Assembly (NCBI GenBank): GCA_029378245.1
Contig: JARKIF010000122.1
Span: forward strand, 37,372 to 101,371
DNA from: Roridomyces roridus
Taxonomy: Eukaryota > Basidiomycota > Agaricomycetes > Agaricales > Mycenaceae
Reading direction: 5' to 3'
DNA length: 64,000 nucleotides
Part shown: positions 22,525 to 31,262 of the stretch, piece by piece
Layout: each line of letters starts with the position of its first letter
Numbering within the stretch: the first letter of the stretch is position 1
The notes under the pieces: generated by a model
The model's input: the letters and a program-made list of their open reading frames with translations, nothing else
Told to the model about the DNA's origin: nothing
Databases searched by the model: none
Program-made: the position numbers and the translations under genes

Positions 22525-24556
22525 TCAAGACGTGGCCAAAATCATACCCGTCTCATGCCAATCCACAACCTCAACATTCCCATCAAGCCCCTTCAACCCC
22601 AACTGCTCCAGGATCATATCTCTCCCATGAGCGCCCATACCCTCATACCCGACAGGCAACAACGAAAGCACGCGGAATAAGAACTTGTCATTGTCACTGC
22701 GAGACTGCACCATGCGGCGAATTGAATCCCGATACGCCGGTGCCGTGAAGCCCATCCAGCTCCACGCGAGGGTCTGGAGGTTCCGGCAGAGGTCGTGTGC
22801 CTCGGCACCGGTGAGAGTCAGCGCATCCGCCAAGTCTGCCCTGTCCGCATCGCCTCGGGAGGGTTCGTACACGAGACGTTCCAGCGCCGGAAGAGCTCGG
22901 AGGAGAGCTTTGAATGTATTCGAGGAGCACCCCTCGGAGCGGACGAGGATGAGCTCTTTTAGGGAGGCACCGCACGCCGAGCGCTGCACGAAGGACACCA
23001 CAGCCGGGAGGTCATCCTCCACACGTAGATACTTGAGCACCGGTGCGATGATGTGGTTGATCATCTCGGGTTCCACGATGCGGAGGACGAGCAGACGAGG
23101 GAGGGTGACCACGATGTTGCTGGCCGTGGGCGGGGGGTTCTCGAACATTTTTCCAGCACCCAGACGACACTCGAGGAGGTTGTGCGCCCCGGAGAGGACG
23201 CTGAGATGGACATCGGGGTGGGCGCTGCCTTCGTAGACAGTTAACTGCGAGGATCAAGGGGGCATCGGGATCGGAAAATCGTACCGGGGGAGGGGGGGGG
23301 GGGGGGTCTCGAGCGGCCTCGAAAAAAACTTCTACCCATATATTACTGGGCTCGTTCTGGGGGCTTTGGAGCACCTTCTCACACATATGGATAGTAGTAA
23401 AACATCTTGCTTAGGACTACAAACCCTGAGAGCCTTTGAACGATCAAAATTTCCAAATTGGGAACGGTATATTACATAATACATCACAGCTCTTCCGATA
23501 TTTATTCACAAGTAGTGAAGATTATTGCTCAGGGTGGTCATGACATGTGTAGAATACACCCTGGCATCTCCGGAAACATGTTGGTTCATGTCCTATTGAC
23601 ATTGGTTGTTCGGAGCCAGGCGGACCGCCGCTGATGTCACATGACTGTGGGAATGATCTGCCTTATATAGTAGGGGAGGGGGGGGGGGGGGGTCCAGCCA
23701 AGGTCGAAAAAATCTTTTCGACCCTATATCCGATTTTCGGATCCCGATGCCCCCTTGGCGAGGATGGCAGCATGAATGGGAGCGTGGAGGACTTGAAATG
23801 GGTGAGGGTGAAGTCACGGAGAGCCGGAGCTGACAAGAACATGTCCTGCGCTCCAACAAAGTTTGGCTCGTCCCTGTCCCCTTCGGAGATGAATCGGAAC
23901 ATCTGCAAAGCCGGGACGCGGCCACGAATCTGTTGAAGCCGAGAAAGGATGCTCGCGTTGCTTCCCATAACTCGCACGTAGACACGGTTCCAACGGTGAG
24001 ACTCGAGCATCAGTCTCTCGAGGAGAACCACTTCGGCGGCATTCCCATTCCACCACTCGAGCGCTAGGTTGATAGGCACTTTGCCAGATCGAGCCAGCTG
24101 CGTTTCGATCATGGGGAGAGGGAAGAGGTCGGTGAGACTATGGCCCGGCGTAGGCATAATCTCGAAGTAGCGCCAGAGGAACGGGTTTGAGACGGCCACG
24201 TCACGCCAGAAGTTGCATATATGGCCAAGTCGCCAAGGGGGAATACTCCTGGAGGTGTTTCCTGCTCGTCGCGTAGAGGGTACCACGAGGAAGATTTTTG
24301 ACCAGAGTTCGGCGGGGACGCGGCGGAGAGATGACAAGACTGCGGCGTGCGCCTGGATGCGATCTGCGATGGCATGACGCTGGGTGAGAAGCTCGATGTC
24401 GGCCGATGGCGAGCCTGCGATCTGGCTATCCAGGGCATCCAGGCGCGACTGCTGCTGTGATAGAAAGGCACGAATGAGAGGAATCTCGGTGTCGGGAGGC
24501 GCTTCGTTGCTTTTGAGCAGACCGGGGCAAGGCGACTCGGACATCCTAGGGCGCAT
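22525..24556 (-). pseudogene. F-box protein gene interrupted by a MITE
   Basis: The 5' part (from 24556, MRPRMSESPCPGLLKSNEAP) encodes a coiled coil, an F-box (LRRVPAELWSKIFLV), LGHICNFWRDV and the leucine-rich start, reaching LPFMLPSS at about 23766. A 503-bp element then intervenes, and the frame resumes QLTVYEGSAHPDV at 23246 and runs without a stop to the end NVEVVDWHETGMILATS at 22525. If the element and one copy of the 8-bp duplication are ignored, the frame is continuous, so the gene was intact until this insertion, which must be recent. Product without the insert would be about 510 residues. An upstream in-frame ATG at 24652 also exists. Its decayed paralogue is at 17.9-18.9 kb. Confidence 0.9.
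23255..23757. mobile_element. 503-bp hAT-like MITE
   Basis: The element has 27-bp terminal inverted repeats beginning CAAGGGGGCATCGGGATC, with one mismatch between the two ends, and is flanked by an 8-bp duplication GCGAGGAT (23247-23254 and 23758-23765). An 8-bp duplication with termini starting CA-G fits the hAT superfamily. Subterminal poly-G tracts (23287-23306 and 23677-23691) face each other. No transposase is encoded, so movement would need a helper element elsewhere in the genome. Confidence 0.9.
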
Positions 24557-25100
24557 ATTCAGATCCAAGCGAGAGGGAGAGAAGGCCAGGGACTCACTCG
24601 CTCGATACGATGATGGCGGTCGATAATGAAGAGCGGGCCTGACCACGTGCAACGCTCGCTAAAGAGGCCGCCGGTAGCTGCTAAGCGAGGCTTGATCCAG
24701 GTGGCAGCCGTAGCGTGTGTTCGTCGATTTTAATTTTTCGTTCACAAAAGTACAGAATCTCGCAGCGAGCTTCGGCGCGAAGAGCAGGGTGCATGTGGCG
24801 GCGGCCTTGCAAAGTGGTATTCACCCTCTGTCCATTAGAATTCTTCTTTTGTCACTCACGGTCCTTTCAAAGTTCGTTGGATGGGGCGGGCTCCTCAGCG
24901 CTCAGCAGTCAACCCAGTCAACGTGACTCTGTGTTCAATTTGGCAGGGAACTCTCACACGCGTCGCCTCGCCCAACAGCAGTTCGCGGGTGCGGATGTCA
25001 CGCCTTACCTCAACCACAGCCTCCGACGCGATGCTTCCCCATTGCTCTCAGACGTTTGTTACGACAAGATGCTCTGGTCGCCGTAAGCTGCCAATACTGC
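24557..25100. other. Flank shared with the P1 upstream region
   Basis: No coding region is recognised. From about 24880 the sequence is an inverted copy of the region upstream of P1 (17.64-17.85 kb), including a CTCAACCACAGCCTCCGACG segment. This marks the start of the inverted P1/P3 duplication. Confidence 0.6.
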
Positions 25101-25794
25101 GAGGATATACCAGAGTAGTGGGACTCGGCTACGAGTGGGACTCGGGTAATCTCGGCTAGTATGTCAACTCATTAGCGAGTCCCACTCGTGTACACGTAAT
25201 GTAGCTGGCAATTGACCTGCCGAGGGCGACATCATGATTGCTGCCGATTGTGCCATCTGGTCCTGGGGGAACTGCTTCCCCCAGACCCCCGCATATTTGC
25301 TCACGCAGTCCTTTCGCTGGCGCGGCATTTTCGCTGCGCGGCCCTTTTTGCACTGCCTCTGCGCTAGTGCTTCTTTTTTCGCTGCGCTGCCTTATCGCTA
25401 GCGCGGCCTTTTTGCTGCGCTACCTTTCCGCTGGCGCGGGGCCTTTTATGTCTTTTGTTACTCAACTTATTCCTGCGTGCAAGGCTTATTATTATTATTT
25501 TAATGGTCTGATATGCGGGGGAGACCCCCGCGGACCCCCCTTGAGGCTCGCCGCTGGGCCCACTGCCATGGTGCTCGCTCGCCGCGGGGCCCACTGCATG
25601 GTGCTCGCTCGCCGCGGGGCCCACTGCGTGGTGCCGCTGCTTCGCCGGCTGATGGGATCGATCTTCAAGATTTCGAGAAGTGACAAGATCCATGATCAAA
25701 ATGTGATCGAGTGGGACTCGGGCATAGTCGGGCGCTCGGAACGGCAATTCCGAGAGCTAAGCGAGTCTCACTCCCACTATTCTGGTCATTCCTC
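25101..25794. mobile_element. 694-bp MULE-like non-autonomous element
   Basis: Comparison with the P1 upstream region fixes the ends: CAATACTGC occurs at 25092-25100 and 25795-25803, a 9-bp duplication. The termini are imperfect inverted repeats (GAGGATATACCAGAGTAGTGG versus GAGGAATGACCAGAATAGTGG at the other end). Repeated GTGGGACTCG motifs follow at both ends. The interior has three tandem copies of a roughly 30-bp GC-rich unit at 25553-25633. A 9-bp duplication suggests Mutator-like elements, but the short termini make this a tentative call. No transposase is present. Confidence 0.75.
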
Positions 25795-25897
25795 CAATAC
25801 TGCTGTTCAGTTTCATTCCAGTCCTTTACAGGCGTACGAGTTAACGCAACTTGACGTTATCCACTCATGATCAATTCGTCGAAAGCCCAGCAGCGGG

Positions 25898-25905
25898 TAT
25901 ATAAA
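25898..25905 (+). promoter_or_regulatory. TATA box of P3
   Basis: TATATAAA within GGGTATATAAAGG, about 75 bp before the P3 start codon. The MULE-like element inserted about 100 bp upstream of it. Confidence 0.7.
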
Positions 25906-26170
25906 GGGACCCAGGTCGAGTCCTCCTCCTCAGAAACCAAGCCCTCTTCGAAGCCAAGCTCCCTCCCAACCAAATGTCACAAATGTCAACCATAGTCGTC
26001 TCTCACAACTGCAAGCATCGCGACAGCCCCAGCCCTGTTCCCTGCTGGGTCTGCAGCCCAGAAATGTACACAGCCGCATGCATCCGTGCGTTTACTTGAT
26101 CTCATTTCAGTCTCCGAGTCTACACCCGCTCACGACGAGTTTAGCGGCGACCGGGTACTGGGCCGTCCCC

Positions 26171-26870
26171 AACTCCCAGTGTCCAATGTGAGTATGGAAC
26201 AACTTCTCAAGATCTTTTCGAAGTTCCTTGAGTAGCCGGTAGACATCAGATTTCTTCTTTGCAAACAGGACCCATACAAAATGAGACCAATGGTCAGTCA
26301 CTGTTATCCAATATTTTGCACCACCAGGACCTTCCGGTGTCACTGGACCACCAACATCTGAAGAGACAATGTCAAGAGGTCCACGAGGTTGGGATTTACT
26401 ATCTGTGAAAGGCAATTTCTTCATTTTTCCAACTGCACAAGGTTCACAGAATTTGGGTGATCCTGTTAGCGATGTTATATTGCCCAGTTGACCCTTTCTG
26501 TACATCCTCTGTAGGTACTGGAAATTGGTGTGTCCAGTAATGCGATGCAAATGGTTGATGTCCATGGCAAATAGTGCTTTGGGGTCTGAGCTCAGAGGTA
26601 CTGCCAAGATGTGGTAGAGGCCGCATTGATATTTAGCCTCAATCATCCGTCTGCAATTGGTGTCACGAACTACGCACTGATCACCTTCAAAAATGCACTT
26701 GTAGCCTTTTCTGGCAATACGTGGGACTGAGACAAGAGTTAAACCAAAGGTTGGAATATGCAAAGCTTTCAGCGAAACATCAGTGGTTCCATCTTTGGTT
26801 TTGCAAGATAATCTGATGATTCCAGTGCCAATGGCATCACAGAATGAGTTTTGCTCAGGTTGGACCAGAT
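26171..26870 (-). pseudogene. Inverted pol fragment: GAG-pre-integrase and integrase start
   Basis: Read on the minus strand, this segment gives LKALHIPTFGLTLVSVPRIA (the loop before GAG-pre-integrase), then HLHRITGHTNFQYLQRMYRK and FCEPCAVGKMKKLPF, which supply the HHCC zinc motif. It continues with DIVSSDVGGPVTPEGPGG and ITVTDHWSHFVWVLFAKKKS, the start of the integrase core with its first catalytic Asp region. It stops at HTHIG next to the P3 exon. The remainder of integrase lies on the other strand from 26873. Confidence 0.85.
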
Positions 26871-26872
26871 TT

Positions 26873-29560
26873 TTTCGCACCGATGGTGGTGGTGAATATA
26901 CCTCTGGAGAAATGGAGATTGAATTCAAGAAGCAAGGAATCATTCATGAGACAACTGCTCCATATACACCTGAGCAGGATGGTCTCGCTGAGCGGTTAAA
27001 CTACACCATGGTGACCCGTGCAACTACCATGCTGATTGACTCTCACCTACCTCGCCGATTCTGGACATATGCTCTGAAGGCAGCTATCTATACTCTAAAT
27101 AGAACACCAACTTCAGCGAGAGGTTACCGCATACCATATGAAATCCTATTTGATCGCCCAGCAGATATTCGCCACTTGCATGTTTTTGGGTGCAAAGCCT
27201 ACCCCTGGATTCCAGAGGAAAAACGCCGGAAACAGAAATTTGGGGACAAAGCAAAATACTGCATCTTCATTGGATACCGAGAGCATAGCAAATCCTATGA
27301 CTTGCTTCCAATTGACTCTAACGGAAAGTATGGGACCATCATTCACTCCAAGCATGTAAAGTTTGATGAGACTCCCTATGTGCCTCGGGAAATTCCTCAG
27401 GTTGAATCCCAAGCTACATCTCGAAAGGATTTTGAACAGGTTTCCCAAAACATCCGTAAAAGTGTCCGTCCTTACTACGATGAAGATGACGATGATGTGG
27501 TTCCTCAGACTACAGGAACAACCCAGATTTCTGCAGGCATTCCAGGTTCAGTGGGGGGAAATTCAACGCCCACAGGCATACCAGATTCAGTGGGGGATCA
27601 AATTCCTACATCTGCAGCACCAGAAATATCCCATCCGTCAGACCATAATGTACCACCACTACGCAGGGTTGGAGGTGCTCGAACTGAGCCAACGCGCCGT
27701 TCAACACGCACTCATACTCCTGCTGAACATCCAAATGCAGCTTATCAAAAGACTGCAACGGCTCAGCAAAGCCAAAGCAAGGCTCAAAGACAAGCTGAAA
27801 TAGCTGATCGTAAAGCCAGGCAAGATGCACTCTCAGATGCAGAAAGCCAAACTCCCTCAGATGAAGATCCTCAAACCACTGAAGAAGCTATTCTACTGGC
27901 CAGTTGGGAAGATGTAATCGCTGAAGCATATGCTACCCAGTCTGATCTTGATCCAAGCACCTGGCAAGAGGCAATGAATGGCCCAAATGCTGAACAGTGG
28001 ATGGATGGACTCAGGGAGGAGTTAGCAGCCTTCGACGCAAATGATGTCTATGAAGTTGTACCCATTCCTGAAGGGGTCAAACCAATCAGATCCAAAGTTG
28101 TTCTAAAAGTCAAACCAGATGAAACTGGCAGCTACTCGCAACCACGCTACAAAGTTCATATTGTTGCTAGAGGTGATACACAAAGAGAAGGAATTGACTA
28201 CAAGGAAGTTTTCTCTCCAACCGCCAACCTTGAGTCAATCCGAATCATCTGTGCTCTTGCTGCCAAGTACAATCTTGAACTTGAACAAATGGATGTCTCC
28301 ACTGCATATCTCAATGGTGAACTCAAAGAGGAAATCTTCATGCTACCTCCGAATTGTGTTGAAATTCCAGAAGGTCATTGTTGGCGTTTGAAACGGTCCC
28401 TCTATGGCTTAAGGCAAGCTGGGAGAACTTGGAACAGGACACTTGATGCAAAGCTCATGAAGTTGGGCTTCCATCGTCTCAACTCAGAGTCATGCCTCTA
28501 TGTCTACAAACAGGGAAAACAGACATGCTTCCTGGTTGTCTATGTTGACGATTTATTACTCGCAACTACATCTCCACAGTTCTCCAAGCAAATCAAAGAA
28601 ATGCTTGCTTCCAGCTTCAAGATGCGAGATCTTGGTCCTGCAAAATACCTTCTAGGAATTGAGATCATCCGTGACCGAAAAAAGCGAACCATATCCCTTA
28701 GCCAGCGTCAATACATTGACAAGGTCCTTTCCCGCTACGGCATGTCTGATTGCAAACCAGTCTTTACTCCCATGGCAGTTGGATCCCATCTTACCACCGA
28801 AGACCCAGAAGATGACCAGGTCATACCAGCTATGCAACTTGCAACTGGTGGACCAGAAGTCCAATATTCCGGTGTTGTTGGATCTACAATGTATGCCATG
28901 CGAGGGACAAGACCAGATATTGCACATGCTGTTGGAGTACTTGGTCATTACAGTGCAAATCCCAAGAAAAATCACTGGGCTGCAGCCAAGCGACTGCTTC
29001 GATATTTGAAGGGCACTCGTGACTGGGCCTTGCATTACAACGGTGCTGACATGGGCATGGATATGACTTTCTATGGGTACAGTGATGCAGACTGGAATGG
29101 AGATAAAGATACCTCAAAATCAACTTCAGGATATGTTTTCATCTCAAACAGCGGAGCAATTGGATGGTCAAGCCGCCGCCAGTCTATGGTGGCTCTCTCC
29201 TCTACTGAGAGTGAATACATTGGGCTAGCGAATGCTGGACAACATCTAGCGTGGCTTCGTTCATTCTTTGAAGAGCTTGGTCAACCACAGAAAGATGCAA
29301 CAGAGTTACGCTGTGACAACCGAGCTGCTATCATACTCTGCAATGAACCACAGTTCCGAGCACGGAATCAGCATATTCAGCGCAAATATCATTATGTGCG
29401 AGATGACCTGGTCCGACAAGGAGAGTGTGTAGTCTTATGGTATCCAACAGACAAGATGGTGGCAGATATATTCACAAAAGCTCTACCACATGAGAAACAC
29501 ATGAAGTTCTGTCTTGCTATGGGACTACGGCCTGGGTCGAGTGGGGGTGTCAAGAAATGA
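26873..29560 (+). CDS. Copia pol: integrase C-part, reverse transcriptase, RNase H (partial)
   Basis: The frame is open for about 895 codons. It begins inside the integrase core at FRTDGGGEYTS, with the HETTAPYTPEQDGLAER block that carries the second part of the DDE centre. A variable acidic linker follows, then the Ty1/copia reverse transcriptase: VARGDTQREGIDYKEVFSP, MDVSTAYLNGELKEEIF and the catalytic VVYVDDLLLATT. RNase H has YSDADWNGDKDTSKSTSGY and LSSTESEYIGLANAG. The stop at 29560 lies just inside the 3' LTR. The absence of stops suggests a young insertion, but with no gag, protease or integrase N-terminus it cannot move by itself. A start codon in this frame at 26783 lies in the inverted segment and is probably fortuitous. 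Confidence 0.9.
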   Translation, partial: FRTDGGGEYTSGEMEIEFKKQGIIHETTAPYTPEQDGLAERLNYTMVTRATTMLIDSHLPRRFWTYALKAAIYTLNRTPTSARGYRIPYEILFDRPADIRHLHVFGCKAYPWIPEEKRRKQKFGDKAKYCIFIGYREHSKSYDLLPIDSNGKYGTIIHSKHVKFDETPYVPREIPQVESQATSRKDFEQVSQNIRKSVRPYYDEDDDDVVPQTTGTTQISAGIPGSVGGNSTPTGIPDSVGDQIPTSAAPEISHPSDHNVPPLRRVGGARTEPTRRSTRTHTPAEHPNAAYQKTATAQQSQSKAQRQAEIADRKARQDALSDAESQTPSDEDPQTTEEAILLASWEDVIAEAYATQSDLDPSTWQEAMNGPNAEQWMDGLREELAAFDANDVYEVVPIPEGVKPIRSKVVLKVKPDETGSYSQPRYKVHIVARGDTQREGIDYKEVFSPTANLESIRIICALAAKYNLELEQMDVSTAYLNGELKEEIFMLPPNCVEIPEGHCWRLKRSLYGLRQAGRTWNRTLDAKLMKLGFHRLNSESCLYVYKQGKQTCFLVVYVDDLLLATTSPQFSKQIKEMLASSFKMRDLGPAKYLLGIEIIRDRKKRTISLSQRQYIDKVLSRYGMSDCKPVFTPMAVGSHLTTEDPEDDQVIPAMQLATGGPEVQYSGVVGSTMYAMRGTRPDIAHAVGVLGHYSANPKKNHWAAAKRLLRYLKGTRDWALHYNGADMGMDMTFYGYSDADWNGDKDTSKSTSGYVFISNSGAIGWSSRRQSMVALSSTESEYIGLANAGQHLAWLRSFFEELGQPQKDATELRCDNRAAIILCNEPQFRARNQHIQRKYHYVRDDLVRQGECVVLWYPTDKMVADIFTKALPHEKHMKFCLAMGLRPGSSGGVKK

Positions 29561-29846
29561 TGATCTTCCGCCCGGGCCTCCGTTGACAGTTCCCATCTCT
29601 TCTTAGATTCATACCACACTCTACGTATATATACTGCTCATGCTCGCATCTCACCCTCAGTCTTTTATCCCACATTGCGGGTGAACTGAGGGTGAGCACA
29701 GCCTTTCACTTTATATATTTTATTTACTTACTTGTATCGTAGTACGCGCTATTCGCGCTATTACAGGTGATTAATATATCAGTCTTTTATCCCACATTGC
29801 GGGTGAACTGAGGTACGCGCTATTCGCGCTATTACAGATCTTGACA
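29548..29846 (+). repeat. 3' LTR of the copia element
   Basis: The LTR begins TGTCAAGA directly after a purine-rich tract (GAGTGGGGG) and ends TCTTGACA, a perfect 8-bp terminal inversion with the TG...CA rule. Inside, two segments are each present twice: CAGTCTTTTATCCCACATTG with its continuation (29659 and 29780) and TACGCGCTATTCGCGCTATT (29742 and 29814), showing an internal duplication with a partial deletion. No second LTR is found in the window. Confidence 0.85.
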
Positions 29847-30296
29847 CCCCGCGCCCCCACACGGCTCCATCGCATGCTTCCACCCGGCCAGCCCTGCGTT
29901 CTCGGTGTACGCGGCGGGCTCTCCACCATCGGCATAGACCACGTCTCCCACGACGGTCATAGCCTATCCCAATGCGCATGTGCGCGTGGATTGGCGTCCC
30001 CGCCCGTTCTGTGGGTTGTTTTGTCATCGGTAAAGCCTGAGGTGGAATGTATCCTGCTGGGCGATGAAGTGGACTTTTTTATGTTTTTCTTTCGGGAATG
30101 TACTGCTGGCACTTGCTTGGAATGTACTATCTATCGTTTGCTCGACGCGTCGCATCTGATTGTCTATGCTTGGCTATCACGTTGTCAGTGATCAACACGT
30201 GATGCCCCTTCGCTTAACCCAAACCACCACCATCTCAATCGCGAGGTAGATACCCTCCCCATCCAGGCTCTTCTTCCCTGACGTCCCGTTTCTAGC

Positions 30297-31262
30297 ATGG
30301 ATCTTTCCTCGCCACCATGCACCCATCTCCTCCTCAGCAACGATCCTCCTCACGATGCCGAAATCTCCTCGCTCCTTGCTTTTCTTGATAAGAAACGCTC
30401 GCAACTGGCTGCGTTGGACTTCCAAATTGACAATTCCCGGAGCAACGGTCACGCTGTCAAGAGCCTCATTTCTGACCGCGACGCAACAGCAGAGTGCATT
30501 CGGTCGTATGCAGCGATTCTGTCGCCAGTGCGTCGTATGCCGAACGAGCTGTTGGCGGAAATATTCTCCTGGACATCGTTCACGCGCCGAGTTCGCATTG
30601 CAAGCTGGTCTACGCATTTTCGAGACGTGTACTCTCCCCCTTGGATTCTCGGCCACATATGCAGGTCGTGGAGAGTCGTGGCACTCGGCACCCCATTTCT
30701 GTGGCGCACCATTCATATCTCATGCCCGTACCGTCATGAGTCTCCGGCCCTCCACATCTACCCTCTTTCCTTCCTCGAATGCCAGCTTCTCCGTTCCGCC
30801 AACCTCACGCTCGATGTGTCTGTTGAGTGGCGGGAAGAGAATGAAGGCCCGCCGGCTACCGTTCTACTCAGCAAGATCCTTGCAGAATCCCATCGCTGGA
30901 GGAAATTCTTTTTCGAACTACATTTCCCGGCCACCAACGCAGCCATATATGATCTTATTCAAAGCATCCGCAATCGAATCCCTGCCCTCGAGAACTTTGA
31001 GTTCATTGACCGAGCAGGGGCATATCACTGGCATTCAATAAAGGGAGCCTTCAGTTTCCTGTCGGATGCTCCGTCCTTGCGTCGAGTTGTTCTCACCGAT
31101 CTCGCACTTTCAGTGGGCTCCGCCCCACTCGACGTCCCCTGGGCCCAGATAACGCACTATCACGGCAAACATCCTTGCCCCAGACAACTTGATATCTTGT
31201 CCGCTGCTCACAACCTGGTCGAGTGTCGTCTAACTTTCTTCGACTTGTTAGACCACCCAGCA
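30297..31262 (+). pseudogene. Truncated F-box protein gene, inverted duplicate
   Basis: Starts MDLSSPPCTHLLLSNDPPHD and is nearly identical to the F-box gene at 5.2-6.5 kb: coiled coil, RRMPNELLAEIFSW F-box, WILGHICRSWR, LDVPWAQITHYHG and LDILSAAHNLVECRL. At 31262, after FFDLLDHPA, homology stops and the sequence becomes the antisense strand of a DUF6534 gene. The frame stays open for 27 more codons, to 31343, so a 348-residue chimeric product with a new basic tail could be translated. The 2-bp deletion that breaks the 14-16.8 kb paralogue is not present here. The upstream 100 bp also match the other copies, so the promoter may have been carried along. Confidence 0.85.

Larger units (their letters stand above)
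26171..29846 (+). mobile_element. Ty1/copia retrotransposon, 5'-truncated with inverted 5' segment
   Basis: The element runs from the P3 exon junction to the end of a 299-bp 3' LTR and is flanked by CCCC. The right 2.7 kb are in plus orientation: integrase C-terminal half, reverse transcriptase, RNase H, LTR. The left 0.7 kb are in minus orientation and carry the end of the protease region, the GAG-pre-integrase zinc region and the start of integrase. The 5' LTR, gag and most of the protease are absent. The two segments meet at about 26870, and their breakpoints in the integrase (HIG and FRTDGGGEY) would be adjacent in an intact element. Confidence 0.9.
25974..30033 (+). pseudogene. P family member 3, split by a copia element
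   Basis: Exon 1 encodes MSQMSTIVVSHNCKHRD and the CWVC pair as in P1, followed by the same GTGCGT...TTTAG intron (about 26086-26144). Exon 2 is cut after CTGGGCCGTCCCC at 26170 and resumes with GCGCCCCCACACGG at 29851, running to a TAA at 30031-30033 one codon position equivalent to the P1 stop. CCCC is present on both sides of the retrotransposon. Apart from the insertion the frame is open throughout, including SPTTVIAYPNAHVRVDW-like sequence, so it was probably functional before the insertion. It is an inverted duplicate of P1, from which it differs by few bases. Confidence 0.8.

Noticed and set aside
23247..23765. The G-rich interruption of the F-box gene as a long intron
   Set aside because: It has matching inverted termini and an exact 8-bp duplication, and no splice borders restore the frame; the paralogue lacks it.
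26160..26200. A 5' LTR at the left end of the copia element
   Set aside because: The sequence at the left border is coding sequence of the inverted integrase segment; no TGTCAAGA-type LTR start or repeat of the 3' LTR is present there.
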